From assembly GCA_958367245.1 (NCBI GenBank), contig CATXEA010000037.1:1-25760 (forward strand): a DNA stretch of 25,760 bases, in the 5' to 3' direction. The notes below the pieces were generated by a model, which saw only the letters and a program-made list of their open reading frames with translations, was not told the origin of the DNA and did no database searches. The DNA is from an uncultured Blautia sp. (lineage in GTDB: Bacteria; Bacillota; Clostridia; Lachnospirales; Lachnospiraceae). Below, piece by piece: positions 15,058 to 22,266 of this stretch (the first letter of the stretch is position 1; each line of letters opens with the position of its first letter). The position numbers were made by a program, and so were the translations under genes.

Positions 15058-15741
15058 TTAATTTTCTTTGTTTTCCTGAGGCTCTTCAGGTTCGACTACA
15101 GTGGCATTGGCTTCAACAACAGTTTCTGCTTCAACCGCAGGCGTAATTTTGGAAGCTGCTTCTTCTACTTCTGCATGAGGGCGATACGGCTGCCAGAAAT
15201 GTTCGTCCTTGAGGTCGTCTGCCTGTGAAGCTTCTGTTTCTTTTTTGTGTTTCAGAAGATAAACACCTCCAAGGATGATGCAGACTGCAAGTACAAGCTG
15301 TGGAAGCATATATCCGATACTGTTCAGCAGATTTGCCAAGCTGTGAGGGAGAATCCAGTACAGAGCATCGGAAAGCCCGCTCCACAGAATGGAAGCGCCG
15401 AAGGTAATCATAAGGATTGCGACAACAAGGCGGTATTTAGTGAGAATTACGCTTGTGTTTCCAAGGAATTCATCCAGATGAAGGATATAATTGTCTTCAA
15501 CGGAATAGAATTCTTCTTCTGACAGTGATTTCAGGTTGTGTACATTAAAGAAGCTGTAGAACCATACGATTGGGAAAAACATGATAATCCAGTCCATTCC
15601 TGTGCTTGCGCCAATGGCGAAAAGGGAATAAAAAAGAAGCATGATACTCAATCCCTGTTTTTTAAAGCCCATGTACATTTCTCCGGCACCTGGAATCAGT
15701 GAAAAAATGAAAAGCCAAAATCCTTTTTTTTGTTTTTGCAT
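15058..15741 (-). CDS. Polytopic membrane protein of the sigma factor operon
   Basis: A 227-residue protein with a TM2-like N-terminus (FSLIPGAGEMYMGFKKQG, then a hydrophobic run), further membrane segments at about 35-65, 100-125 and 140-165, and a polar Glu/Ala/Val-rich C-terminal tail from about 170. The PGxGxxYxG signature is typical of TM2-like small membrane domains. It begins 1 nt after the anti-sigma factor stop with a CGGAGG site, so the two are coupled. It may be a target or an accessory sensor of the ECF sigma system, but that rests on position only. Confidence 0.8.
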   Translation of the reverse strand: MQKQKKGFWLFIFSLIPGAGEMYMGFKKQGLSIMLLFYSLFAIGASTGMDWIIMFFPIVWFYSFFNVHNLKSLSEEEFYSVEDNYILHLDEFLGNTSVILTKYRLVVAILMITFGASILWSGLSDALYWILPHSLANLLNSIGYMLPQLVLAVCIILGGVYLLKHKKETEASQADDLKDEHFWQPYRPHAEVEEAASKITPAVEAETVVEANATVVEPEEPQENKEN

Positions 15742-15742
15742 A

Positions 15743-16240
15743 TTACTTGCCTCCGTTTAATATTTTATTTGAAATTTCATTCAGATATTTTGTGAATGCA
15801 TCTGTGCTCTTTGAGATTTCAATTCCAATGCTGCGTGTGAAATCATAGAGCTGATTTCTGTGTTCCGGAGTTTCCGGCTCCCGGACACATTCTATTGGTA
15901 CAGGGGGATTCTGATGCCGGATTGATAAATCAATATTCCCGCTGCATAATAACAGGAACAGCGCAGCCATTATTCCGAAGGCTGTCTGAAGTCCGTGATA
16001 AAACAGGCGCATTCTGCAGGACGCAGCGGCTCTTGATGCCTGTATTTCGGGTGATGCCGCTTTTTTCATAATTTGTTTCTTTAAATATACAGGAGCTTGG
16101 ATGCAGTTTACACTTTCTTCCTGAATAAGTTGTTCCAGACAGAAGTCGCAGGTGTCAAGATGCTCCAGAAAAGCAATCATGTCCTGTGTATTTAAAGAGT
16201 TGTTTTCAAAAGAATCCAGTTCTTCTTTATGTATGTGCAT
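15743..16240 (-). CDS. Anti-sigma factor, zinc-binding (ZAS-like)
   Basis: A 165-residue single-pass membrane protein. Its N-terminal cytoplasmic part carries H-x3-C-x2-C (HLDTCDFC, about residues 28-35), the ZAS anti-sigma signature that binds and sequesters an ECF sigma factor. One membrane segment lies near 86-104 (LQTAFGIMAALFLLLCSG), followed by an extracellular tail of about 60 residues. It starts immediately after the sigma factor stop, in the standard sigma/anti-sigma order. Membrane anchoring suggests that the signal is sensed outside the cell, possibly through regulated proteolysis. Confidence 0.85.
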   Translation of the reverse strand: MHIHKEELDSFENNSLNTQDMIAFLEHLDTCDFCLEQLIQEESVNCIQAPVYLKKQIMKKAASPEIQASRAAASCRMRLFYHGLQTAFGIMAALFLLLCSGNIDLSIRHQNPPVPIECVREPETPEHRNQLYDFTRSIGIEISKSTDAFTKYLNEISNKILNGGK

Positions 16241-16744
16241 CTAATCACTCCTTTCCAGCATTTTTTTTAACATAGACCGGGCGCGATACAGTTGAGTCTG
16301 AATGGTTTTGGGGTTTTTGTTTGTTTTTCCTGCAATTTCCGGGACAGACAATTCTTCACAGAAATGAGCCAGAGCGACTTCTCTGTAAGGCGTTTTTAAC
16401 TGTTCGCACAGGAAATGTACACGCTCGTCTGAGGCTGTGAGAAGATAGGTATCTTCCGGGGAACCGTGTGTATCCGGGAGCTGTGAGAAGTAGACATCTT
16501 CAGTGGGAACTGTGCGTCTGCCCGCTGCTTTCAGGAAATCCAGACATTTCCGAACAGCAATCTTGCTCAGCCATGCTTTTTCGTATTTGCCATCGAATCG
16601 GGAAAGATTTTTGTAGGCTGACAGGAATACTTCCTGGGTCAGGTCCTCGGCGTCAAAGGGATTGCCGACGGATTTCTGGCATATGGAAAATATTAAATTT
16701 TGGTATTGGTCTATCAAGTATTCCAGATATTCTTCCTGTGTAAT
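16241..16744 (-). CDS. ECF sigma factor (probable ATT start)
   Basis: A sigma-70 family ECF protein of 167 residues if it starts at the ATT at 16744-16742. Region 2 includes NPFDAEDLTQEVFLSAYKNL and region 4 ends in ELSVPEIAGKTNKNPKTIQT. No ATG, GTG or TTG lies in frame upstream. The only canonical in-frame start, TTG at 16717, would cut off the first helix of region 2 and has a poorly spaced site. In contrast, AAAGGGG (16753-16759) sits exactly 8 nt before the ATT, and the added residues TQEEYLEYL give a normal sigma N-terminus. The anti-sigma gene starts at once after its stop. The family call is firm; the start codon is an inference. Confidence 0.9.
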   Translation of the reverse strand: MTQEEYLEYLIDQYQNLIFSICQKSVGNPFDAEDLTQEVFLSAYKNLSRFDGKYEKAWLSKIAVRKCLDFLKAAGRRTVPTEDVYFSQLPDTHGSPEDTYLLTASDERVHFLCEQLKTPYREVALAHFCEELSVPEIAGKTNKNPKTIQTQLYRARSMLKKMLERSD

Positions 16745-16775
16745 GTTATCAGCCCCTTTCTGTTCCCGCTCACTT

Positions 16776-16781
16776 ATTATA
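16776..16781 (-). promoter_or_regulatory. -10 box of the ECF sigma operon
   Basis: A perfect TATAAT on the minus strand predicts a start near 16769, about 25 nt before the proposed ATT start and just before the AAAGGGG site. The -35 at 17 nt (AGACAT) is weak. No clear ECF-type autoregulatory promoter was seen. Confidence 0.45.
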
Positions 16782-16868
16782 ACGCATCTTATGAACAGAT
16801 GTCTTCAAAAATTAAAAAAGTATTTATATTTTTTGCCAGAGTCATAAACATATAAGCGGTTTTCTGTA

Positions 16869-16897
16869 TTGCGTATGAGATAGGTTTGTTCTATACT
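16869..16897 (+). promoter_or_regulatory. Promoter of the AlaX-type gene
   Basis: TTGCGT (16869-16874) and TATACT (16892-16897) are separated by exactly 17 nt on the plus strand, about 80 nt upstream of the start codon. This is a good sigma-A promoter, divergent from the sigma operon. Confidence 0.7.
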
Positions 16898-16977
16898 GTC
16901 CCGTAGAGACTGCTTTGTGAAGAAAAAGGACAGGTGTTTGCGAAGCTTTTTCAGTGAAAAGAAAGAGGAAAAGAAAA

Positions 16978-18135
16978 ATGATTGAAACAAGACGTTTATA
17001 TTACGAGGACGTATATACAAAAGAATTTACGGCTACTGTTATGGAATGCAGGGAAGAGAAAAATGGCTATCGTGTGATTCTTGACGAGAGCGCTTTTTAT
17101 CCGGAAGGCGGCGGCCAGCCGAGCGATTATGGGACACTGGGAGATGCGAGAGTCAGTGAAGTTCACGAAAAAGATGGAGAGCTTCTTCACTATACAGACA
17201 AACCGCTGAAAACGGGTGAGACAGTTGTCGGAAAGATTAACTGGGAACACCGCTTCGATCTGATGCAGCAGCATTCGGGAGAGCATATTGTAAGTGGTCT
17301 GATTCATGAGAAATATGGCTACGACAATGTGGGTTTTCATATGGGAAGAGATGTGATTACGATAGATTTTAACGGCTCTCTGACAGAAACTCAGATGGCG
17401 GAAATCGAGCAGAAAGTGAATCAGAAAATATGGGAAAACAGTGAAGTGGAAATTACGTATCCCACGGCTGAGGAACTGGAAGAGCTGCCATATAGAAGTA
17501 AAAAAGAACTTACCGGAAAGGTGCGTATTGTGCGTTTTCCGGGAGCGGATCTCTGCGCCTGCTGCGGAACACACGTATCTCACACAGGCGAAATAGGCAT
17601 GGTGAAACTTCTTTCTGTGGTGAAATTCAGGGAAGGTGTCCGTATGGAAATGCTTTGCGGAAAAAGAGTTCTCGACTATCTGAATATGGTTGGTGAACAG
17701 AATCATAAGGTTTCTGTGCAGCTTTCTGCAAAGCCGGACAGGACTGCAGAGGCAGTGGAAAGAATGCAGGAGGAGAATTTCAGATTAAAGGGGATCGTTC
17801 TGCGGTATGAAGAAGAAATGTATGCTGCAGAGGCAAAAAAATGGGAGAATGCGGGAAATGTGCTTCTTTTCAAAGAAGGAATGGAGGCGGACAGTGTCCG
17901 CAAACTGACAGATGCAGTTATGAATACATGTAAGGGAAGATGCGCGGTATTTTCCAAAAATGCAGACGGAAACTATAAATATGCAATTGGCGAGTGCGAC
18001 GGTGATTTGCGTTCCTTTACAAAAGAAATGAATGCTGCTTTAAATGGAAGAGGCGGCGGAAAGCCATTTTTTGTGCAGGGTTCCGTGCAGGCGTCAGAGG
18101 AAGAAATTCGGGAGTTTATCAAAAATGTTTGGTGA
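16978..18135 (+). CDS. Alanyl-tRNA editing protein, AlaX-L type
   Basis: A 385-residue protein that resembles the editing half of alanyl-tRNA synthetase and should hydrolyse mischarged Ser- or Gly-tRNA(Ala). Domains in order: a beta-barrel with AFYPEGGGQPSDYG (about 39-52), the zinc-binding editing core with HSGEH (H99, H103) and CCGTH (C195, H199), and a C-terminal DHHA1-like domain ending in NGRGGGKP-type sequence. Size fits the long AlaX-2 class. The ATG at 16978 is chosen because AGAGGA lies 8 nt before it and the family alignment begins at MIETRRLYY; an in-frame GTG at 16954 would only add a basic KRKRKRK stretch. The amidohydrolase gene overlaps its end by 11 nt. Confidence 0.92.
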   Translation: MIETRRLYYEDVYTKEFTATVMECREEKNGYRVILDESAFYPEGGGQPSDYGTLGDARVSEVHEKDGELLHYTDKPLKTGETVVGKINWEHRFDLMQQHSGEHIVSGLIHEKYGYDNVGFHMGRDVITIDFNGSLTETQMAEIEQKVNQKIWENSEVEITYPTAEELEELPYRSKKELTGKVRIVRFPGADLCACCGTHVSHTGEIGMVKLLSVVKFREGVRMEMLCGKRVLDYLNMVGEQNHKVSVQLSAKPDRTAEAVERMQEENFRLKGIVLRYEEEMYAAEAKKWENAGNVLLFKEGMEADSVRKLTDAVMNTCKGRCAVFSKNADGNYKYAIGECDGDLRSFTKEMNAALNGRGGGKPFFVQGSVQASEEEIREFIKNVW

Positions 18136-18994
18136 GTGTCATGCGCATGTAATCATGGATGGAATTAATTACCGTCATGCGGTAGACCTTCACAGAGAGA
18201 ATGTAAATGAAGAAGCAATACACAGATGTTTTAGGCGATATGCAGACAGCGGTGTGAAATTTGTCCGTGACGGAGGAGACGCGCTTGGTGTTTCTGCGCG
18301 GGCGAAGGAAATTGCTCCTGAATATGGGATTGATTACAGAACTCCTGTGTTTGCGATTCATAAAGAAGGCTGTTATGGCTCAATTGTAGGGAAAAGTTTT
18401 ACGGATTTAAAGGAATTTCATATCAGAGTGCAGGAGGCGAAGGAAGAAGGCGCAGATTTTATAAAGATTATGACAACCGGTCTGTTGGATTTTTCAAATC
18501 ATGGGTCAATTACCGGAACGCCTCTTGATGGGACAGAAGTAAAAGAAATGGTTCATATTGCCCATGAGGAGGGATTCGCAGTAATGAGTCATACCAATGG
18601 TGTTTACGGGGTACGAGCTGCGATAGAGGCTGGCGCAGACAGTGTGGAGCATGGCAATTACATGGATGCGGAAACAGTTTCCATGCTTGCCGGCAGTGAT
18701 ACAGTCTGGGTTCCCACCCTTGTTACAGTGCGTAATCTGAAGGGATGCGGAAGATTTGAGGATGAAACGCTTCTTCCCATTATTAAAAAGGGAGAAGAAA
18801 ATGTAAAGCTTGCCTGCAAAATGGGCGCAAAAGTTGCCCTTGGGAGCGATGGCGGCGCTTATATGGTACCTCATGGAAAAGGGATTCAGGACGAATATCA
18901 GGCGTTTCTCAGTATTCTCGGGGATAACGAAGAGGTTCGTGAATGGCTGAAAAATGGTGAAACAGAAATAAAAAAACGATTTAAACATAGCTGA
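18125..18994 (+). CDS. Amidohydrolase family protein
   Basis: A 289-residue metal-dependent amidohydrolase of the imidazolonepropionase/prolidase-like group. It begins directly at the metal-binding HAH (H6, H8 in GECHAHVI), so the usual N-terminal small beta domain is absent. Other likely ligands are K114 (FIKIMTTG), H156 (SHTNG), H176 (VEHGNY) and D242 (LGSDGG). The frame is open upstream to 18044, but that extension lies wholly inside the AlaX gene and has no family similarity. ATG 18125 with GGGAG about 10 nt before it overlaps the AlaX stop by 11 nt. The substrate is unknown. Confidence 0.87.
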   Translation: MFGECHAHVIMDGINYRHAVDLHRENVNEEAIHRCFRRYADSGVKFVRDGGDALGVSARAKEIAPEYGIDYRTPVFAIHKEGCYGSIVGKSFTDLKEFHIRVQEAKEEGADFIKIMTTGLLDFSNHGSITGTPLDGTEVKEMVHIAHEEGFAVMSHTNGVYGVRAAIEAGADSVEHGNYMDAETVSMLAGSDTVWVPTLVTVRNLKGCGRFEDETLLPIIKKGEENVKLACKMGAKVALGSDGGAYMVPHGKGIQDEYQAFLSILGDNEEVREWLKNGETEIKKRFKHS

Positions 18995-19051
18995 TATGCA
19001 TTTGCTGATTTCAGCAGAAGCTCAATCCTCATCTGATATACGCTCCAAGAG

Positions 19052-19086
19052 GGCGCAAGACATTCGGAGGATGTCTTTTATGCGCC
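19052..19086. terminator. Probable bidirectional terminator
   Basis: AAGACAT (19057-19063) pairs with ATGTCTT (19071-19077), flanked by GGCGCA (19052-19057) and TGCGCC (19081-19086). An outer arm, CGCTCCA (19041-19047) with TGGAGCG (19106-19112), could extend it. It lies between convergent genes, but the T run is only four bases and is interrupted by the outer stem. Confidence 0.65.
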
Positions 19087-19114
19087 GACTGTAACGGAGT
19101 GAATCTGGAGCGTG

Positions 19115-20269
19115 TCAGGCGTCTGTAATCTGTAAGGCTTCATAGATATTGGAAGTGACAGATTTAGAGGGGTCAAATATGATGCGTACGCCGGAGCCTT
19201 CTGCCAGACCTCCGGTGGAAATATCAGAAGCATTGTCTGTACGGAAAATTGCCATGACTCCATCGGATGTCCGGGTAGTCACGGTATTTGCAGTGGTTCC
19301 GATCACAGTTCCGGTAACTGAGAAGGAAATATGACGTCTGCTCAGTTCTTTTGGATTATCTCCTGTGACTGAGAGGACAGTGATTCCGGCCAGTGTATCT
19401 TCTTTAAGTTCGCCTGTATATGTAACGGTAATGCTGGCGCCGGGAGCGATTCCGCCGCTGAAATATACAGGGGAGGAGGACAGATCAAGGTTCTGGACTG
19501 TGCTTTTTCCCTTTGGGATAATCTGCAGGATATTAGTGTCCACAGTCTGTATTTCTGCCCGGAATTCCTTGATATTTTCGTCTGCTGACGGAGTGGGCGA
19601 AGGAATGCCTTTTTTGACGCTGAAATCTTCAAAATCAGAAACACTTAAGACTTTCAGAGGGCTGGTATTCAAATCAGAAGATGCGTTAGCCTTTCCGTCG
19701 GGAGCGTTTCCTCTGAATTTAATATAAACCCAGTTGTCTTTTTTCAGTCCGCCCTGATAATACTGGGCTGTTCCGGTGATGGGATATGTGGCAGTGATTC
19801 CCTTATCAGATTTAACAGTTATGGTATTGGGAGTCAGCTTTTGTACCATTCCATAGACTTTATGCGTTTTCAGTTTTGCCTTTTTGTGAAAGTTATCCAC
19901 AACTTTCAGAGCTTTTACCATACTGGTATCGGTAGTTTCCAGTTTGCCTTCGTAGATGACGCTGATTTCATCTCCGGCAATCATTCCTGCCTTACATTCA
20001 AGCGCAGCCTGAGATACATCGAATACATAGGTGGCGTCGTCAACGGATAAAGTGAGGGCGCTTCCGGTAAAACTATCAAGTTTGCCTGTAAGTTCGTCTA
20101 TATAGACACGTTCTCCGGATTTTGCGGGAGCTTCTTCCACAGAGGGGGCTTCTGCTGACAGGTCTCCGGTAGAGGTGAATTTTTCAAGTATGTTTCCAAG
20201 ACTGCAGCCGCAAAGTGCTGCAGTCATGCCGGCACAAAGGCACACGGCGATTAATTTTTTTATTTTCAA
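19115..20269 (-). CDS. Lipoprotein with four tandem beta-rich repeats
   Basis: A 384-residue predicted lipoprotein: KIKK, a hydrophobic stretch and a lipobox LCGC with C22 as the likely lipidated cysteine. After a short linker there are four related modules of about 75-85 residues (about 55-125, 138-215, 230-305, 318-384). Each runs from a GxVxxxTxNTxTV-like strand pair to an (I/V)xxxYxGxL-like strand, for example DEISVIYEGKL, NWVYIKFRGN, ASITVTYTGEL and SGVRIIFDPS. They resemble DUF5666-type beta domains. The start is TTG, overlapping the TGA of the upstream 69-aa gene, with GGAGG 7 nt before it. A surface role is likely; binding partners are unknown. Confidence 0.82.
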   Translation of the reverse strand: MKIKKLIAVCLCAGMTAALCGCSLGNILEKFTSTGDLSAEAPSVEEAPAKSGERVYIDELTGKLDSFTGSALTLSVDDATYVFDVSQAALECKAGMIAGDEISVIYEGKLETTDTSMVKALKVVDNFHKKAKLKTHKVYGMVQKLTPNTITVKSDKGITATYPITGTAQYYQGGLKKDNWVYIKFRGNAPDGKANASSDLNTSPLKVLSVSDFEDFSVKKGIPSPTPSADENIKEFRAEIQTVDTNILQIIPKGKSTVQNLDLSSSPVYFSGGIAPGASITVTYTGELKEDTLAGITVLSVTGDNPKELSRRHISFSVTGTVIGTTANTVTTRTSDGVMAIFRTDNASDISTGGLAEGSGVRIIFDPSKSVTSNIYEALQITDA

Positions 20270-20475
20270 TCTTTTTCCTCCGATATATCAAAGGAATAAC
20301 TGCCGGGAGAGGCGGGGATGAAATTAAGGATATCCTTGTAATTTTCCCATTCCTCCAGGTCTTCTGCAGCCCGGTATATAAGTCCCGTACACTCTGTATC
20401 TGCGGCAGTATCCATATAGTTGTCATAATGAACATTGTAGGAATCTGCCGGGGAATTATGCGAAAATTGTCTCAT
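20266..20475 (-). CDS. Small protein coupled to the lipoprotein gene
   Basis: A 69-residue acidic, soluble protein with no recognised domain. It is rich in Asp, Glu, Tyr and Asn in the first half, with a helical stretch around LEEWENYKDIL. The ATG is preceded by GGGAG at 8 nt, and its TGA shares bases with the TTG of the lipoprotein gene, which argues that it is real and co-translated. A weak promoter (TTCACA and TATGTT at 18 nt, minus strand, 20502-20531) lies upstream. Function is unknown. Confidence 0.65.
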   Translation of the reverse strand: MRQFSHNSPADSYNVHYDNYMDTAADTECTGLIYRAAEDLEEWENYKDILNFIPASPGSYSFDISEEKD

Positions 20476-20545
20476 TTTTTTTCTCCCTGTGTGTTTAAGA
20501 TAACATATTGGTTTCAGGGTTATTATGTGAAAAAAAGATAAGTAT

Positions 20546-20794
20546 ATGCATTTCGCAGATAGAACGGCAGAATTTGGTATTTCAGGTAACAGAGGGGATT
20601 ATAAAATCCGCCTAAATTATATTGTACAAAAACAGTGGTGGATTTTCAACAAAAAACAGGGAAAAATAATCTTTTCCGGCTTTTTCGGACAGATTGCAAT
20701 GAAAATATTTCAAATAAGTTGTCAGGCAGAGGATTTTGGAGGAAATGTATAAAAAATGCATGAAAAATTTGTGAAAAAATTATCATATATTATA
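20546..20794. other. Intergenic stretch, nothing identified
   Basis: This AT-rich stretch between divergent units has a small GGATT/AATCC hairpin at about 20594-20607 and a frame of 68 codons (20546-20752) without a convincing ribosome binding site or family match. A GGAGG near 20740 precedes only very short frames. No stable RNA gene was recognised. Confidence 0.5.
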
Positions 20795-20822
20795 TTGTAA
20801 TTCTGATGATATGTGATATAAT
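20795..20822 (+). promoter_or_regulatory. Promoter of the folT transcript
   Basis: TTGTAA (20795-20800) and a perfect TATAAT (20817-20822) are separated by 16 nt, placing the start near 20829, just before the riboswitch aptamer. Confidence 0.7.
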
Positions 20823-20841
20823 CGGCTTAAATAAATAATAG

Positions 20842-20944
20842 CGAAGTAGGAATTTATGCGTCAAGTGTTCACAGGCTGGGGAGTCGCCGTGGAACGAAAA
20901 GCAGATGGTTGCTTACGATATATTTTCCGCACCCGTTGCTACAT
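20842..20944 (+). promoter_or_regulatory. THF (tetrahydrofolate) riboswitch
   Basis: The region between the promoter and folT folds like a THF aptamer. GTAG (20846-20849) pairs with CTAC (20939-20942) to close P1; ATGCGTCAAGTGT (20856-20868) matches the conserved GCGUUAAGUGU core; GTTCAC and GTGGAAC enclose an arm with GGC/GCC; AAGCA/TGCTT (20899-20903, 20910-20914) forms a third hairpin; and the 3' part ends in GCACCCGTTGCTAC, resembling the conserved 3' strand. The downstream gene is a folate-type ECF substrate protein, a common target of this class. Boundaries are approximate. Confidence 0.78.
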
Positions 20945-21023
20945 GTGAGAACATCTCATAATGTGGAGGGATTATTATTTATCTGTAACTCTATTTTTAA
21001 AACATTATGGAGGTGTTTTTATT

Positions 21024-21584
21024 ATGCAGAAAAAACAATATTGGAACGTAAAAACGCTGGTGTACATGGCTCTTCTCATTGCCCTTCACCTGATTCTCAC
21101 ACGCGTTTTCGTAATTGAACTGGGAGCTTATCGTATTTCCGTGGGCAGTGTGACCACGATTCTTGCAGGTCTTTGGCTTGGTCCTGTTGCAGGAGGTGTC
21201 TGCGGTCTCTGTGCAGACCTTATTGGCTGTATGATGAAAGGATATGCAGTTAACCCGTTTATCACCGTTGCGGCAATTTTATGGGGAGTGATTCCTGCTC
21301 TTGCGAAGCCTCTCTTTGTAAATAAAAAGAAAACAGGCAAAACAGTGGGAATCTGTGTATCAATCGTATTCACAGCAGTTTTAAGTTCCCTGATCCTTAC
21401 AACAGCAGGACTTGTAATTTTCCTTGGCTATAACTTCTATACGATTATGCCGGGACGCCTTATTCAGTTTGCAATCCTGATTCCGATTTACTGTGTGCTG
21501 ACCTGTCTTCTCTATTTCAGCCCTCTGACTGTTATGGTAGTAGGCAATGTTACACCGCCGGTTCTTGAAAAGAAAACCGTATAA
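21024..21584 (+). CDS. folT: Folate ECF transporter S component
   Basis: A 186-residue integral membrane protein with five to six hydrophobic segments, the size of ECF substrate-binding S components. KTLVYMALLIALHLILTR at the N-terminus, VGSVTTILAGLWLGPVAGG and the C-terminal PGRLIQFAILIPIYC match the folate family. It binds folate and works with the shared EcfAA'T module, whose genes are not in the window. The ATG at 21024 is chosen because GGAGGTG (21009-21015) lies 8 nt before it; an in-frame ATG at 20961 lacks such a site. The THF riboswitch upstream strongly supports the folate assignment. Confidence 0.9.
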   Translation: MQKKQYWNVKTLVYMALLIALHLILTRVFVIELGAYRISVGSVTTILAGLWLGPVAGGVCGLCADLIGCMMKGYAVNPFITVAAILWGVIPALAKPLFVNKKKTGKTVGICVSIVFTAVLSSLILTTAGLVIFLGYNFYTIMPGRLIQFAILIPIYCVLTCLLYFSPLTVMVVGNVTPPVLEKKTV

Positions 21585-21623
21585 TTTAAAACAGTATTGA
21601 TTAAAAATTGATTCCCCAAAGAT

Positions 21624-21655
21624 AAACTCCGTCAGATATCTGGCGGAGTTTTTTT
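21624..21655 (+). terminator. Rho-independent terminator after folT
   Basis: AACTCCGTCAG (21625-21635) pairs with CTGGCGGAGTT (21640-21650) with one T-G pair and a 4-nt loop, followed by T7 including the end of the stem. Confidence 0.92.
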
Positions 21656-21663
21656 CGGGAGAT

Positions 21664-22266
21664 TTATAACAATTTCAGCAATTCATCCGAGATGACACGA
21701 TGTCCCAATGTAGTGAGGTGAATGCCGTCTACAGTGACTGCTTCAAAGCCGTTTTGGGAGGCAAGGCGGTTCAGCCTGCTGTGAAGGGAAAGAAAGGAAA
21801 GTCTGTATTTATCTGCAAGAGTGCGGATGACGTCGGACATTGCATATATATGGGGAATCCAGAGTTCGAGCTCCGCGGGACAGGGGAACAGAAAGGGTTC
21901 TATGAGAATCAGCTTGTCTGCACGAGCCATAACCAGCCGTATGACATCTTCATAAGTGTCTGCGAAGACTTTCATCATTTCTGTTTTTTGCTCCGGAGTC
22001 CGATTGGTATTCATTATAAGTCCGATATCGTTGATTCCAATAAGAAGAGTACAGATACTTCCTGCCGGAATGGGCTGGCTTTTTATATTGTCCAGAACTC
22101 TTCGAACAGTAAAACCGTCGAATCCGCGATTTATAACAATTATATCATTTTTGTGCTTTTTTAATTTTTTCGCTGTCATTTTGACATAACCGTTTCCAAG
22201 GGGAGGGGCGTCGAAGAAACGTCCGCAGTCAGTGATGCTGTCGCCGAAACAGATCAGGCGGTTCAT
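21664..22266 (-). CDS. SGNH/GDSL hydrolase family protein
   Basis: A 200-residue esterase/lipase-like hydrolase. Block I is CFGDSITDCG with nucleophile S10 near the N-terminus; the glycine of block II is in GNGYV, block III has GINDIG, and the catalytic Asp/His pair lies in VDGIHLTTLGH near the C-terminus. These features define SGNH hydrolases, which cleave esters or deacetylate sugars. There is no signal peptide, so it is probably cytoplasmic. It overlaps the GNAT gene by 4 nt (ATGA), with GGGAG inside that gene as its ribosome binding site, so the two are translationally coupled. Confidence 0.92.
   Translation of the reverse strand: MNRLICFGDSITDCGRFFDAPPLGNGYVKMTAKKLKKHKNDIIVINRGFDGFTVRRVLDNIKSQPIPAGSICTLLIGINDIGLIMNTNRTPEQKTEMMKVFADTYEDVIRLVMARADKLILIEPFLFPCPAELELWIPHIYAMSDVIRTLADKYRLSFLSLHSRLNRLASQNGFEAVTVDGIHLTTLGHRVISDELLKLL

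Noticed and set aside
16996..17706. Minus-strand open frame of 236 codons
   Set aside because: It is antisense to the clearly identified AlaX-type gene and has no family features or ribosome binding site.
18044..18124. N-terminal extension of the amidohydrolase
   Set aside because: The added residues lie inside the AlaX gene in another frame and precede the conserved HAH motif without family similarity; the ATG at 18125 has a good ribosome binding site.
20546..20752. Plus-strand frame of 68 codons before the folT promoter
   Set aside because: There is no convincing ribosome binding site, no recognisable domain, and it lies in an AT-rich intergenic stretch.
20740..20800. Possible leader peptide after a GGAGG near 20740
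   Set aside because: The first ATG is too close to the site and the second gives only 14 codons; both lie upstream of the folT promoter, so neither would be in the riboswitch transcript.
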